Source of the DNA: Saprospiraceae bacterium | Lineage (GTDB): Bacteria > Bacteroidota > Bacteroidia > Chitinophagales > Saprospiraceae | Reading direction: 5' to 3' | Assembly (NCBI GenBank): GCA_026982695.1 | Contig: JALSGS010000027.1 | Location: 1-60,303, forward strand | DNA: 60,303 nucleotides | Shown here: positions 8,311-19,413 of the stretch, piece after piece | How the letters are laid out: each line of letters begins with the position of its first letter | Position numbering within the stretch: the first letter of the stretch is position 1 | Notes under the pieces: model-generated | Database searches by the model: none | Told to the model about the DNA's origin: nothing | Seen by the model: the letters and a program-made list of their open reading frames with translations, nothing else | Translations under genes and position numbers: made by a program

Positions 8311-9003
8311 ATGGCAAGAGTATCCAAAAAGAGAAAAGCTGTAGAGGCCAAAGTAGATCGCAACAAGCTCTATACGCTTGAAGAGGCCATACAGTTAGTT
8401 AAAGAGGTCAATACGGCCAACTTTGACGCTTCGGTAGATCTGCACGTGCGTTTGGGTGTAGACCCCCGTAAAGCAGATCAGAACATTCGGGGCACTGTGG
8501 TATTACCTCATGGTACGGGCAAAACCAAGCGCGTGTTGGTATTGTGTTCGCCCGACAAAGAAGAAGAAGTCAAAGCTGCAGGTGCCGACTACGTGGGGCT
8601 AGATGAGTACATTCAGAAAATACAGGATGGCTGGTTGGACTTTGATGTGGTAGTCGCTACCCCTAATGTGATGGCCAAAGTGGGCCGCATCGCACGTATT
8701 TTGGGCCCTCGTGGCTTGATGCCTAGTCCCAAGACTGGCACCGTGACCATGAATGTGGCTGAGGCTGTTAAAGAAGTGAAAGGCGGAAAAATTGCCTTTC
8801 GGGTAGATAAATACGGGATTGTACACAGCTCTATTGGGCGCGTGTCGTTTCCGGTAGCCCATTTGGTGGAAAATGCCGAAGAGTTGCTCCATACGCTCAT
8901 CAAGATGAAGCCGGCCAGTGCTAAGGGGACCTACTTGAGGTCTATCACTGTGGCCAGTACGATGAGCCCAGGTATCAAGGTTGATCCAAAGAGTATTCAT
9001 TAA
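8311..9003 (+). CDS. rplA: 50S ribosomal protein L1
   Basis: This 230-residue protein contains the L1 signature region ([22 protein letters not shown]) and the two-domain pattern of the family. L1 forms the mobile stalk near the E site. In many bacteria it also represses its own operon by binding mRNA. A 6-bp hairpin (9009-9025) lies in the 38-bp spacer before rplJ. Confidence 0.97.
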   Translation: MARVSKKRKAVEAKVDRNKLYTLEEAIQLVKEVNTANFDASVDLHVRLGVDPRKADQNIRGTVVLPHGTGKTKRVLVLCSPDKEEEVKAAGADYVGLDEYIQKIQDGWLDFDVVVATPNVMAKVGRIARILGPRGLMPSPKTGTVTMNVAEAVKEVKGGKIAFRVDKYGIVHSSIGRVSFPVAHLVENAEELLHTLIKMKPASAKGTYLRSITVASTMSPGIKVDPKSIH

Positions 9004-9041
9004 TCATCTGTCACTTTGCGTGACATTCAACAATAGGAACA

Positions 9042-9572
9042 ATGACCAGAGCAGAGAAAGCAGCAGTCATTGAGGAGCTCAAGGAGAAGTTCTCGAATTC
9101 TCCTTATTTCTATATCACAGATGCAGCTGGCCTGACAGTAGAGCAAACAAATAACTTGCGCAAGGCGCTCTATGAGCGGCAAATAGAGATGCGCGTAGTG
9201 AAAAACACGCTGGTGCGCAAGGCTTTAGAGGCTGCAAGCTCGGATTTGAACTATGAGCCTTTGTACGAACACCTGAAAGGGCCCACGGCTATTCTCTTTA
9301 CGGAGGTAGCTAACGCGCCTGCACGGGTGATCAAGGAGTTTCGCAAATCGCACCCCAAGCCTGTGCTGAAAGTGGCTTATGTGGAGCAGGCTATTTATTC
9401 GGGTGATGAGGCCCTTGAGGCTTTGTCCGCACTCAAGTCCAAGGAAGAATTGGTGGGTGACATCATTATGTTGTTGCACTCGCCAATTAACAATGTAATG
9501 AGTGCTTTGCAGTCGGGTAGTCATACGATCTTGGGCTTGCTCAAATCCTTAGAAGAACGTGGTGCTGAATAA
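9042..9572 (+). CDS. rplJ: 50S ribosomal protein L10
   Basis: This 176-residue protein begins with the L10 pattern MTRAEKAAVIEELKEKF, contains the conserved VVKNTLVRKAL segment, and ends in a helix that anchors L7/L12 dimers (SGSHTILGLLKSLEERG). It forms the base of the ribosomal stalk. A -7-like or separate promoter was not seen in the 38-bp spacer upstream, so it is expected to be read with rplK-rplA. Confidence 0.96.
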   Translation: MTRAEKAAVIEELKEKFSNSPYFYITDAAGLTVEQTNNLRKALYERQIEMRVVKNTLVRKALEAASSDLNYEPLYEHLKGPTAILFTEVANAPARVIKEFRKSHPKPVLKVAYVEQAIYSGDEALEALSALKSKEELVGDIIMLLHSPINNVMSALQSGSHTILGLLKSLEERGAE

Positions 9573-9655
9573 GCGTGTGTTGTGTGTTTTGTTTTGGCTT
9601 CCAAGCTTTTACGCACTATATAACTTTTGATTATTTAGTGTAAACTATTTTAAAA

Positions 9656-9669
9656 CCATTTCGAAATGG
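9656..9669 (+). other. Palindrome covering the rplL start codon
   Basis: CCATTTCGAAATGG is a perfect palindrome; the ATG (9666-9668) is in its right arm. As RNA it would make a 5-bp stem with a UCGA loop, which is weak. Confidence 0.4.
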
Positions 9670-10046
9670 CAGATTTGAAAGAATTGGCGGAACAACTGGT
9701 CAACCTGACGGTAAAGGAGGTGACCGAGTTGGCCGATATTCTCAAGGAGGAATACGGTCTAGAACCAGCTGCACCTGCAGTAGCTGTGGCCGCAGCTGGT
9801 GCAGCTGGCGGTGAAGGCGGTGGTGCTGCTGAGCAGACGGAGTTTGACGTAATACTTACTTCGGCAGGCAGTGCTAAGCTGGCAGTAGTAAAAGAAGTGA
9901 AAAACCTCTTAGGCCTTGGCTTGAAAGAAGCAAAAGCACTGGTAGATAGTGCACCTGCACCAGTAAAGGAGAAAGTCTCGAAAGATGAGGCGGAAAAGCT
10001 GAAAGCTGCGCTTGAAGCAGCTGGAGCTTCTGTAGAAGTTAAATAA
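9666..10046 (+). CDS. rplL: 50S ribosomal protein L7/L12
   Basis: This 126-residue acidic protein has the N-terminal dimerisation helices ([20 protein letters not shown]), an Ala/Gly-rich hinge (about 38-57), and the C-terminal factor-binding domain ([35 protein letters not shown]). It recruits translational GTPases and is usually present in four to six copies per ribosome. The start codon sits inside a perfect 14-bp palindrome (9656-9669), which might matter for initiation. Confidence 0.97.
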   Translation: MADLKELAEQLVNLTVKEVTELADILKEEYGLEPAAPAVAVAAAGAAGGEGGGAAEQTEFDVILTSAGSAKLAVVKEVKNLLGLGLKEAKALVDSAPAPVKEKVSKDEAEKLKAALEAAGASVEVK

Positions 10047-10131
10047 AATTAGACTTTTTATCCTTTACACTGCGCTTTTTTTAAAACTTCCATGCCTAAA
10101 GTTAAAGGCTGTAACATTTTTGTAACAATAG

Positions 10132-10165
10132 GGCTTAACCGGGAGTATAAACTTCTGGTTAGGCC
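10132..10165 (+). other. Strong hairpin in the rplL-rpoB spacer
   Basis: GGCT plus TAACCGGGAG (10132-10145) pairs with CTTCTGGTTA plus GGCC (10152-10165) around the loop TATAAA. All 14 pairs form, three of them G-U. A loose T-rich tract follows. Between rplL and rpoB a partial attenuator or RNase III site is known in E. coli, so the same role is inferred here. The remaining spacer (10047-10197) shows no promoter. Confidence 0.65.
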
Positions 10166-10197
10166 TGTTGTTGCTTAATTCATAACTGTAGTCGCTC

Positions 10198-13100
10198 ATG
10201 ACCACCAATGGCTCTGTAATGAAAGCCAGCGAACGGATCAACTTTGGCAAGATCAAACTGCCAGGTGAGTATCCGGATTTGCTGGAGATTCAGCTCAAAT
10301 CCTTCAAAGAGTTTTTCCAGCTGGAGACCACACCCGACAGGCGCAAGAGTGAAGGGCTGTACAAGGTCTTTCAAGAAAACTTTCCCATTTCGGATGCGCG
10401 CAACATCTATGTGCTGGAGTTCATCGATTATTTTATTGATCCGCCGCGCTATACCATAGAAGAATGTATGGAGCGGGGTCTGACCTATAGTGTGCCTCTT
10501 AAGGCCAAGCTCAAGCTTTCGTGCAACGATCCTGAGCACGTAGATTTCGAGACGATTGTCCAAGACGTGTTTTTAGGCAATATTCCCTATATGACGCCCA
10601 AGGGTACCTTTATTATCAATGGTGCGGAGCGCGTGGTGGTCTCTCAGTTGCACCGTAGCCCTGGCGTGTTTTTCGGGCAATCGTTTCATCCCAATGGCAC
10701 TAAGCTTTACTCTGCTCGTGTGATTCCCTTTAAGGGGGCATGGATGGAGTTTGCTACCGACATCAACAATGTGATGTTCGCCTATATTGACCGGAAGAAG
10801 AAGTTTCCGGTGACGACGCTGTTGCGTGCCATTGGTTATGATTCGGATAAAGCTATTCTCGAGCTTTTTGGTCTTTCGGAAGAGATCCCCGCTACTCGAG
10901 AGGAGCTCCAAAAAGCCATTGGGAGGAAGCTTGCCGCTCGGGTGTTGCGCAGTTGGGTGGAAGATTTTGTAGATGAAGATACTGGTGAGGTAGTCAGTGT
11001 CGAGCGCAACGAGATCATTCTGGAGGGAGATGTCGTACTCGATGAAGAAAACATCGAATTGATTCTCGAGACAGGCGTCGATACGGTGATTTTGCAGTGC
11101 GAGGATGTTGCCGAAGACTATTCAGTGATTTACAATACGCTGCAAAAAGATCCGGCCAGCTCCGAGATGGAAGCTGTCAACTATATCTACAAGCAGTTGC
11201 GCGGTGCGGAGCCACCCGACGACGAGACAGCAAGAGGGATCATCGACAAATTGTTCTTTTCTGACAAGCGTTATAACCTGGGGGAAGTAGGGCGCTACAA
11301 GATCAATCGCAAGCTGGGGTTAGATACACCCATGGATGTATTGGTGTTGACTAAAGAAGACATTATTTCGATAGTCAAATATTTGGTGCGCCTGTCGAAT
11401 CAAAATGCTGAAATCGACGACATCGATCACTTGAGCAATCGGCGTATTCGTACGGTGGGTGAGCAGCTATATGCCCAGTTTGGTGTAGGCTTGGCGCGTA
11501 TGGCACGCACCATTCGCGAAAAGATGAATGTGCGTGACAATGAGGTGTTCACACCTGTAGATCTGATCAATGCACGCACGCTTTCGTCGGTAATCAACTC
11601 TTTTTTTGGTACTAGTCAGTTGTCGCAATTTCTCGATCAAACCAATCCCCTGTCGGAGATTACGCATAAGCGCCGCATTTCGGCATTAGGGCCAGGTGGT
11701 CTGACGCGCGAACGTGCGGGCTTTGAGGTACGCGACGTACATTACTCACACTATGGTCGTCTTTGTACGATTGAGACACCTGAGGGCCCCAATATTGGTT
11801 TGATTTCTACCCTTTGCGTTCACGCAAAGGTCAACAAGATGGGCTTTTTGGAAACGCCCTATCGTCGGGTGGTTAATGGCAAAGTGGACTTAGAGAATCC
11901 GCCTCAGCTGTTGTCTGCAGAGGAGGAGGATGATAAGCGCATTGCGCAGGCCAACGCGCCTATAGATGATGAGGGCAACTTCTTGGCCGAGCGTATCAAG
12001 GCGCGCGAGCACGGCGATTTCCCTGTGCTGACGCCCGACCAGCTCGATTACATGGACGTAGCGCCTAACCAGATTGTGGGCGTATCGGCTTCGCTTATCC
12101 CATTTCTCGAACACGACGATGCGAACCGCGCGTTGATGGGGTCGAACATGCAACGCCAGGCTGTACCGCTTTTGCGCCCCAGCGCGCCTATAGTAGGTAC
12201 TGGTTTGGAAGCCAAGGTTGCACAAGACAGCCGCATGCTGCTCAATGCTGAAGGTGATGGGGTAGTGGAGTATGTAGATGCCGACGAGATTGTGATTCGC
12301 TATGATCGCGATGAGGAAGAACAGCTGGTTTCTTTTGAAGATAGCCGTAAGACGTACAAACTGACTAAGTTTCTGCGCACTAACCAAGGTACCTGCATCA
12401 ACCTCAAGCCGGTGGTGCGCAAAGGCGATCGCGTAAAGAAAGGGCAGATCTTGTGTGATGGCTATGCGACGGATCAAGGTGAACTGGCCTTGGGTCAAAA
12501 CCTCAAGGTGGTCTTTATGCCATGGAAGGGTTACAACTTCGAGGATGCCATTGTGATTTCGGAGCGCATTGTGCGCGAAGATGTATTTACCTCAATTCAC
12601 ATCGAAAGTTTTGAACTGGATGTACGTGACACCAAACTAGGCGAAGAAGAACTGACCAATGACATCCCCAATGTCAGTGAGGAGGCTACGCGCGATTTGG
12701 ACGAGAATGGCATTATCCGTGTAGGTGCATGGGTGAAAGAAGGCGACATTCTCATTGGCAAGATCACGCCTAAGGGCGAGAGTGACCCTACGCCAGAAGA
12801 GAAGTTGTTGCGTGCCATTTTCGGCGATAAAGCTGGCGATGTAAAAGATGCTTCCTTGAAGGTGCCACCTTCTATTGAAGGTGTGGTCATTGGCAAGCAG
12901 TTGTTTGCACGTGCTAAGAAAGACAACATTCAAAAGGAGCAGGAAAAGCTCAAGCTCCAAAAGCTCGATGAGCAACATGCTATTACACTCAATGAGTTGC
13001 AGACGGTATTAGTCGATAAGTTGTTGGTGTTGCTCAAAGACAAGGTTTCGCAAGGAGTGCGCAGTATTTATCACGAGGAAGTGGTGCCCAAAGGCAAGAA

Positions 13101-14016
13101 GTTTACGCAAGATGTATTGCGCAAGATCAACTACAAGACTGTAGAATACAGTGGTTGGACGGATGATGAAAAGACCAATGAACTCATTGCTCGCATGCTA
13201 CACAACTATCGCATCAAGGTCAATGAGGAAATTGGCAAATACAAGCGAGAGAAGTTTAACATCAGTGTAGGTGACGAACTGCCAGCTGGTGTGTTGAAAC
13301 TGGCTAAGGTATACTTGGCCAAGAAGCGCAAGCTCAAAGTAGGTGATAAACTAGCGGGCCGCCACGGCAACAAGGGGATTGTTTCGCGTATTGTTCGTGT
13401 GGAGGACATGCCTTTTCTCGAAGATGGCACCCCAGTAGATATCGTGCTCAATCCGTTGGGGGTACCTTCGCGTATGAACATTGGTCAGATCTTTGAAACC
13501 GTGTTGGGCTGGGCTGGCGAGAAGTTGGGTGTAAAGTTTGCCACGCCTATTTTTGATGGGGCCAGCCTCGATGAGATAGAGCAGTATATCCAAAAAGCGC
13601 AATTGCCTTCATTGGGCCAGACGTACCTATACGATGGCGAGACGGGCGATCGATTCGATAATCCTGCTACGGTAGGTGTGATCTATATGCTGAAGTTATC
13701 GCATATGGTGGATGACAAAATGCACGCTCGCTCTATTGGTCCATATTCACTTATTACCCAACAGCCCTTGGGTGGTAAAGCACAGTTTGGTGGTCAGCGC
13801 TTTGGCGAGATGGAGGTATGGGCACTCGAAGCCTTTGGCGCAGCCAATCTTTTGCGCGAGTTGCTCACCCTCAAGTCAGATGATATTGTGGGGCGTGCGA
13901 AGGCATATGAGGCCATCGTCAAGGGCGATGTCTTGCCCGAGCCCAATATCCCTGAGTCGTTTAACGTATTGGTACACGAGTTACGTGGTTTGGCACTCGA
14001 CGTCAAATTTGAATGA
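10198..14016 (+). CDS. rpoB: RNA polymerase beta subunit
   Basis: This 1272-residue protein is full length. It shows the rifampicin-pocket region [20 protein letters not shown] (about residues 469-488) followed by [11 protein letters not shown], the [11 protein letters not shown] motif, the [16 protein letters not shown] motif, and the C-terminal [20 protein letters not shown] segment. With beta-prime it forms the catalytic core. The start [20 protein letters not shown] resembles other Bacteroidota RpoB; a second ATG lies seven codons on (10219). It is followed by rpoC after 101 bp. Confidence 0.98.
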   Translation: MTTNGSVMKASERINFGKIKLPGEYPDLLEIQLKSFKEFFQLETTPDRRKSEGLYKVFQENFPISDARNIYVLEFIDYFIDPPRYTIEECMERGLTYSVPLKAKLKLSCNDPEHVDFETIVQDVFLGNIPYMTPKGTFIINGAERVVVSQLHRSPGVFFGQSFHPNGTKLYSARVIPFKGAWMEFATDINNVMFAYIDRKKKFPVTTLLRAIGYDSDKAILELFGLSEEIPATREELQKAIGRKLAARVLRSWVEDFVDEDTGEVVSVERNEIILEGDVVLDEENIELILETGVDTVILQCEDVAEDYSVIYNTLQKDPASSEMEAVNYIYKQLRGAEPPDDETARGIIDKLFFSDKRYNLGEVGRYKINRKLGLDTPMDVLVLTKEDIISIVKYLVRLSNQNAEIDDIDHLSNRRIRTVGEQLYAQFGVGLARMARTIREKMNVRDNEVFTPVDLINARTLSSVINSFFGTSQLSQFLDQTNPLSEITHKRRISALGPGGLTRERAGFEVRDVHYSHYGRLCTIETPEGPNIGLISTLCVHAKVNKMGFLETPYRRVVNGKVDLENPPQLLSAEEEDDKRIAQANAPIDDEGNFLAERIKAREHGDFPVLTPDQLDYMDVAPNQIVGVSASLIPFLEHDDANRALMGSNMQRQAVPLLRPSAPIVGTGLEAKVAQDSRMLLNAEGDGVVEYVDADEIVIRYDRDEEEQLVSFEDSRKTYKLTKFLRTNQGTCINLKPVVRKGDRVKKGQILCDGYATDQGELALGQNLKVVFMPWKGYNFEDAIVISERIVREDVFTSIHIESFELDVRDTKLGEEELTNDIPNVSEEATRDLDENGIIRVGAWVKEGDILIGKITPKGESDPTPEEKLLRAIFGDKAGDVKDASLKVPPSIEGVVIGKQLFARAKKDNIQKEQEKLKLQKLDEQHAITLNELQTVLVDKLLVLLKDKVSQGVRSIYHEEVVPKGKKFTQDVLRKINYKTVEYSGWTDDEKTNELIARMLHNYRIKVNEEIGKYKREKFNISVGDELPAGVLKLAKVYLAKKRKLKVGDKLAGRHGNKGIVSRIVRVEDMPFLEDGTPVDIVLNPLGVPSRMNIGQIFETVLGWAGEKLGVKFATPIFDGASLDEIEQYIQKAQLPSLGQTYLYDGETGDRFDNPATVGVIYMLKLSHMVDDKMHARSIGPYSLITQQPLGGKAQFGGQRFGEMEVWALEAFGAANLLRELLTLKSDDIVGRAKAYEAIVKGDVLPEPNIPESFNVLVHELRGLALDVKFE

Positions 14017-14117
14017 TATCCAGCACCAGGTATGGCAGGGTAACATTTGGCAAAAGCCCAATCAGCTCTGCTGCTTCTTTGTTTGAATAATTATCACCCA
14101 TAGTCAAAAGCTATCAT

Positions 14118-17100
14118 ATGCCTTATAAAAAGAAGTCGACTGTACCCAGCCCCGACTTTGAAAGCATCACCATCATGCTCACCTCTCCAGATGATATTCT
14201 GGAGCGGTCTTATGGTGAGGTGCTCAAGCCAGAAACGATTAATTATCGGTCTTACAAGCCCGAGCGCGATGGTTTGTTTTGCGAACGCATCTTTGGTCCG
14301 GTAAAGGACTACGAGTGCTATTGCGGCAAGTACAAGCGCATCCGCTATCGGGGCATTGTATGTGATCGCTGTGGGGTAGAGGTCACTGAGAAAAAGGTGC
14401 GCCGCGAGCGCATGGGACACATCAAGTTGGTGGTGCCAGTAGTGCATATTTGGTTTTTCCGCTCTTTGCCCAACAAGATCGGGTACTTGCTTGGACTTTC
14501 GTCCAAAAAACTGGATTCGATCATTTACTACGAACGTTATGTGGTGATTCAGCCGGGCGTAAAAGAGGGTGAAGTAGAGCAGATGCAGCTGCTCACAGAG
14601 GAGGAGTATCTGGATATTCTCGAAACTTTGCCGCCTGAAAACCAACAACTCGACGACAGTGATCCTCAGAAGTTTATCGCTAAGATGGGGGCTGAGGCTG
14701 TGCGTGATTTGCTCATGCGTTTGGATTTGGATCAGCTGTCGTATGATTTGCGTCATCAGGCTGCTAATGAGACGAGTCAGCAGCGCAAATCAGAGGCACT
14801 CAAGCGATTGCGCGTCGTAGAGGCATTTCGCGATGCCAACAAACGTGTTGAGAACCGGCCCGAATGGGCGATCATTCAGTATTTGCCGGTGGTGCCGCCC
14901 GAACTGCGGCCGCTGGTACCACTCGATGGGGGGCGTTTTGCCAGCTCGGATCTCAACGATTTGTATCGGCGCGTCATTATCCGCAACAACCGCCTCAAGC
15001 GCCTGCTCGAGATCAAGGCACCGGAAGTCATTTTGCGCAATGAAAAGCGCATGCTTCAAGAGGCTGTAGATAGCTTGTTCGACAACTCGCGCAAATCCAA
15101 TGCTGTGAAGGCGGAGGGTGGGCGTCCGCTCAAGTCGCTTAGTGATATTCTCAAGGGAAAACAAGGGCGTTTTCGTCAAAACTTGCTCGGTAAGCGCGTC
15201 GATTATTCGGGGCGTTCGGTTATCGTAGTTGGCCCATCGCTGAAGCTGCACGAGTGTGGCTTGCCCAAGGCCATGGCAGCCGAATTGTTCAAGCCTTTTA
15301 TCATTCGCAAGCTCATCGAGCGAGGCATTGTCAAGACGGTCAAGTCGGCTAAAAAGCTAGTAGATCGCAAGGAGCCCGTAATTTGGGATATACTCGAGAA
15401 TGTACTGAAAGGGCATCCTGTATTGCTCAACCGTGCGCCCACGTTGCACCGCTTGTCCATTCAAGCTTTCCAGCCAGTGTTGGTAGAGGGTAAGGCCATT
15501 CAGTTGCATCCGTTGGTATGTGGGGCGTTTAATGCCGACTTTGACGGCGACCAGATGGCTGTACACGTGCCCTTAAGTCAGGCCTCAATTCTGGAGGCAC
15601 AAGTATTGATGTTGTCGAGTCACAACATGCTCAACCCACAAGATGGTTCGCCTATTACGGTGCCTTCTCAAGATATGGTCTTGGGGTTGTACTACATTAC
15701 GAAGGAGCGCAAAAGCACGCCTGAGCATCCAGTAAAGGGCGAGGGGCGCCGTTTCTACTCTCCAGAGGAGGTGCGCATAGCCTATAACGAAGGCGAAGTG
15801 GATTTACACGCTGGTATTGAGGTGCGCATTGTGGAAAAAGACGAGCAAGGTGGTGAACGGTACAAGCGCATCAAGACCACGGTAGGGCGTGTACTGTTCA
15901 ATGAAGTAGTACCGGAGGGTGTGCCTTTTGTCAATGAGTTGTTGACCAAGAAAGCCCTAAAGACGATCATATCCAGAGTGATTAATCATACCGACATGGC
16001 TACGGCGGCTGAGTTTCTGGATAACATCAAGGAGATGGGCTTTACCTGGGCGTTCAAAGGGGGGTTATCGTTTAATTTGGGCGACTTGATCACTCCCAAG
16101 AATAAAGCGCGTTTGTTGAAGGAAGCCCAAGAAGAGGTAAACGAAATTTGGGAGAACTTCAACATGGGCTTGATCACGCCTAAAGAGCGCTACAATAAGG
16201 TGGTCGATGTGTGGACTATAGCCGACAACAAAGTATCTAAGGAGCTCATGGCGGAATTGGCCAGCCATAAGCAGGGCTTTAATTCGGTGTACATGATGCT
16301 CGATTCGGGTGCTCGTGGGTCGCGTCAGCAGATCAAGCAATTATGTGGCATGCGTGGTCTAATGGCTAAACCACGTAAGTCTGGTGATACGGGTGAGGCG
16401 ATTATTGAAAGCCCCATTCTATCAAACTTTGTGGATGGTCTGTCTGTACTTGAGTATTTCCTCTCTACACACGGTGCTCGTAAAGGTTTGGCTGACACGG
16501 CATTGAAAACGGCTGATGCAGGTTACTTGACACGACGCCTGGTCGATGTGGCTCAAGATGTAGTCATTAGAGAAGAAGATTGTGAGACACTGCGTGGCAT
16601 TTATACTACTGCCCTGATAGGGGAAGATAAAGTAAAAGAGACATTGGCCCAACGCATTGCAGGGCGTTATACACTTAGAGAAGTTGTAGATCCCAAGACG
16701 GGCGAGGTGCTGCTACCTGCTGATTCCTACATCAGTGAGGAAATGGCACGCAAGATTGAAGAGGCAGAAATTGAAGGCGTCATGATTCGCACGGTGCTTA
16801 CTTGTGAAACCAAGCAAGGTGTATGTGCCAAGTGTTATGGGAAGAACTTGGCTACGGGGCGCATGGCTGAGATTGGCGATGCTGTAGGTATTATTGCTGC
16901 GCAATCGATTGGCGAGCCTGGTACTCAGCTCACCCTGCGTACTTTTCACGTAGGTGGGGTTGCTTCGGTGGAAAAAGCCAAAGACAACATCATGACGCAT
17001 CATGCCGGCATTGTGGAGTTGTTTGAAGTCAGTGGTATTCCCAAGGTCGACGAGCAAGGGAGAGAGGTGCTCATAGTGCTTTCGCGTACAGGTGAGCTCC

Positions 17101-18440
17101 GCGTGTGGAACAAGGATAAAACTAAAGTTCTGCTGACGCATCACGTACCTTATGGTTCTTTCCTATACGTGAAAGACGGTCAGCATGTGTCTGAGCTTGA
17201 GGTGTTGTGTTCTTGGGATCCATTCAACAAGACGATCGTCTCTGAAGTAGATGGCATAGTGCGTTATGAGAATGTGGAAGAGGGCGTGACTTTCCGCATT
17301 GAAAAAGACGAACAGACGGGATATGAGGAGAAAGTCGTGATTGAGGCTAAGCGGCGTAAGAAGAAGATTCCGTCTTTGATTATCACCTCAAAAGATGGCG
17401 AAGAACTCAAGCGGTATACGTTGCCAGTAGGCGCTTATATCTCGGTCAATGATGGACAGGAAGTACATGCAGGTGATGTGTTGGTGAAGATTCCGCGCAG
17501 CTTGGGCAAGATTCAGGATATTACAGGTGGTCTGCCGCGTGTGACTGAACTGTTTGAAGCGCGCAACCCTTCGAATCCTGCCATAGTGAGCGAGATCGAT
17601 GGGATTGTGAGCTTTGGGCGCATCAAGCGGGGTAATCAAGAGGTATTGGTCGAAGCTAAGGACGGCCAGGTGCGCAAGTACCTCATCTCGTTGTCTAAGC
17701 ACATCTTGGTGCAAGAAGGCGACTATGTGCATGCCGGTACGCCCTTATCAGAAGGTGCTATTGCCCCACGCGATATTTTGGCGATTAAAGGACCCACCGC
17801 CGTACAGCAATATTTGGTTAACGGTGTCCAAGAGGTGTATCGTAACCAAGGTATCGTGATCAACAACAAGCACATGGAGGTGATTGTGCGCCAGATGATG
17901 CGCCGTGTGGAAATTATCGACCCGGGCGATACGCGTTTCTTAGAGGGTGAAGCAGTAGAGCGCTACAAGTTTTTCGAAGAAAACGACTGGATCTTTGACA
18001 AGAAGGTCATTACAGATGCGGGCGATAGCAATAAGCTCAAGCCAGGTCAAATTGTGACTTTGCGGCAAATCCGCGAAGAGAACTCGTACTTGAAGCGCAA
18101 CGATCTTAAACCCGTACAGTATCGCGATGCGGTACCTGCTACTTCGCGTCCGTTGCTGGAAGGGATTACGCGTTCGTCGTTGGGTACGGAAAGTTGGATT
18201 TCTGCGGCATCCTTCCAGGAGACGACCAAGGTATTGTCGATGGCGGCTATTTCAGCTAAGCGAGATGAATTGCGCGGCCTGAAAGAGAACGTCATTGTGG
18301 GCAAGAAGATTCCTGCCGGCACGGGCTTGCGTCAATTTGAGAACCTACTGGTGATGACTAAGGAGGAGCACGAGCGCGAAATGGAACGCCGTGCGATAAT
18401 GGAAGAAATGGATATGGACTATGAAGAACCTGCTGAGTAA
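14118..18440 (+). CDS. rpoC: RNA polymerase beta-prime subunit
   Basis: This 1440-residue protein contains the N-terminal zinc finger ([20 protein letters not shown]), the catalytic Mg-binding NADFDGDQ motif (about 472-479), the bridge-helix and trigger-loop region ([16 protein letters not shown]), and the second zinc site ([19 protein letters not shown]). The C-terminal region contains the lineage-typical hybrid-motif insertion between trigger loop and end. It is the last gene of the ribosomal/RNAP operon and is followed by a strong terminator. Confidence 0.98.
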   Translation: MPYKKKSTVPSPDFESITIMLTSPDDILERSYGEVLKPETINYRSYKPERDGLFCERIFGPVKDYECYCGKYKRIRYRGIVCDRCGVEVTEKKVRRERMGHIKLVVPVVHIWFFRSLPNKIGYLLGLSSKKLDSIIYYERYVVIQPGVKEGEVEQMQLLTEEEYLDILETLPPENQQLDDSDPQKFIAKMGAEAVRDLLMRLDLDQLSYDLRHQAANETSQQRKSEALKRLRVVEAFRDANKRVENRPEWAIIQYLPVVPPELRPLVPLDGGRFASSDLNDLYRRVIIRNNRLKRLLEIKAPEVILRNEKRMLQEAVDSLFDNSRKSNAVKAEGGRPLKSLSDILKGKQGRFRQNLLGKRVDYSGRSVIVVGPSLKLHECGLPKAMAAELFKPFIIRKLIERGIVKTVKSAKKLVDRKEPVIWDILENVLKGHPVLLNRAPTLHRLSIQAFQPVLVEGKAIQLHPLVCGAFNADFDGDQMAVHVPLSQASILEAQVLMLSSHNMLNPQDGSPITVPSQDMVLGLYYITKERKSTPEHPVKGEGRRFYSPEEVRIAYNEGEVDLHAGIEVRIVEKDEQGGERYKRIKTTVGRVLFNEVVPEGVPFVNELLTKKALKTIISRVINHTDMATAAEFLDNIKEMGFTWAFKGGLSFNLGDLITPKNKARLLKEAQEEVNEIWENFNMGLITPKERYNKVVDVWTIADNKVSKELMAELASHKQGFNSVYMMLDSGARGSRQQIKQLCGMRGLMAKPRKSGDTGEAIIESPILSNFVDGLSVLEYFLSTHGARKGLADTALKTADAGYLTRRLVDVAQDVVIREEDCETLRGIYTTALIGEDKVKETLAQRIAGRYTLREVVDPKTGEVLLPADSYISEEMARKIEEAEIEGVMIRTVLTCETKQGVCAKCYGKNLATGRMAEIGDAVGIIAAQSIGEPGTQLTLRTFHVGGVASVEKAKDNIMTHHAGIVELFEVSGIPKVDEQGREVLIVLSRTGELRVWNKDKTKVLLTHHVPYGSFLYVKDGQHVSELEVLCSWDPFNKTIVSEVDGIVRYENVEEGVTFRIEKDEQTGYEEKVVIEAKRRKKKIPSLIITSKDGEELKRYTLPVGAYISVNDGQEVHAGDVLVKIPRSLGKIQDITGGLPRVTELFEARNPSNPAIVSEIDGIVSFGRIKRGNQEVLVEAKDGQVRKYLISLSKHILVQEGDYVHAGTPLSEGAIAPRDILAIKGPTAVQQYLVNGVQEVYRNQGIVINNKHMEVIVRQMMRRVEIIDPGDTRFLEGEAVERYKFFEENDWIFDKKVITDAGDSNKLKPGQIVTLRQIREENSYLKRNDLKPVQYRDAVPATSRPLLEGITRSSLGTESWISAASFQETTKVLSMAAISAKRDELRGLKENVIVGKKIPAGTGLRQFENLLVMTKEEHEREMERRAIMEEMDMDYEEPAE

Positions 18441-18482
18441 CTAATTGATTACAATCGGTACGAGCTAAAGTACGTATGGCTT

Positions 18483-18517
18483 AAAGACCTGACAGCAAAA
18501 CCGCTGTCAGGTCTTTT
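18483..18517 (+). terminator. Terminator of the rpoBC operon
   Basis: AAAGACCTGACAGC (18483-18496) pairs perfectly with GCTGTCAGGTCTTT (18503-18516) around a 6-nt loop, with the T run continuing to 18518. Confidence 0.95.
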
Positions 18518-18594
18518 TGTAAAGCTACCTTTTCACTGTTTTGTTGGAAAAAATTATCATCTTAAACCCCAATAGGTTCACATGTGAGCAAATA

Positions 18595-19404
18595 ATGGAT
18601 TCGATTCATTGGCCGCCTGTGGTATTCATTACAGGAGCAGCACACGGCATAGGTGCTGCTACGGCGCGCCTTTTTGCCGAAAGGCGATGGAAGGTAGTGC
18701 TTTTCGATCGGGATGGTGAGGCGCTTGATGAGCTGGCTCAATCGTTGGGAAATGCTTGTCTATTGGCTCATCGGGGCGATGTGACTCGGCCGGACGACCT
18801 TGCTGCAGCTTTTTCGGATGTGGCCTTGAAAAATGGAGGGCGGCTCAACGTATTGGTGAACAATGCGGGCATTATTCAGGTAGGGGACTTTGGCGCCCAA
18901 CCATTAGAGGCCTATCAGCAGGTAGTCGCCGTCAACCTCATGGGGGTGATCCATACCACTTGGCATGCCTTGCCCTTGCTGAAGCAAACGCCGGGCAGTG
19001 CGATTGTCAATATCTCATCAGCTTCAGCTATTTTTGGCAATCCGGAACTTTCGGTATATGCTGCGACAAAAGCTGCTGTGAAGAGCTTGACGGAGGGTTG
19101 GGCAATAGCGTTGGAACCATGTGCTATTCGAGTGGCTGATGTGTTGCCCATTTACGTGCGCACGCGTATGGTTAGCGATCATTTAGAGGAATTTGCTCGT
19201 CTGTCTGAGCGCGATGTTCGGCTGGCCCCGGATGAAGTAGCCGAGTATGTATGGCGGGCTGCACATGGCAAGCGTTTGCATTGGTATGTAGGTGCAGATA
19301 CCAAACTTTTTGCTTTGCTTGCTAGACTGTTGCCAGCCCGGTGGGGCAAATATTTGGTCAAGCGCGTGATTGGATATAATGCGCATTGCCGCTCTCAATC
19401 ATAA
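18595..19404 (+). CDS. Short-chain dehydrogenase/reductase (SDR)
   Basis: This 269-residue protein is a classical SDR: the NAD(P) motif TGAAHGIG is at residues 13-20, NNAG follows in the middle, and the catalytic Ser (SSASA) and YxxxK (YAATK) are all present. It is a single Rossmann domain. The substrate cannot be read from the sequence. An in-frame TTG at 18541 would extend it by 18 residues, but the ATG at 18595 places the glycine motif at the usual distance from the start. The gene converges on pncB with a 9-bp gap. Confidence 0.85.
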   Translation: MDSIHWPPVVFITGAAHGIGAATARLFAERRWKVVLFDRDGEALDELAQSLGNACLLAHRGDVTRPDDLAAAFSDVALKNGGRLNVLVNNAGIIQVGDFGAQPLEAYQQVVAVNLMGVIHTTWHALPLLKQTPGSAIVNISSASAIFGNPELSVYAATKAAVKSLTEGWAIALEPCAIRVADVLPIYVRTRMVSDHLEEFARLSERDVRLAPDEVAEYVWRAAHGKRLHWYVGADTKLFALLARLLPARWGKYLVKRVIGYNAHCRSQS

Positions 19405-19413
19405 AGGTCAAAG

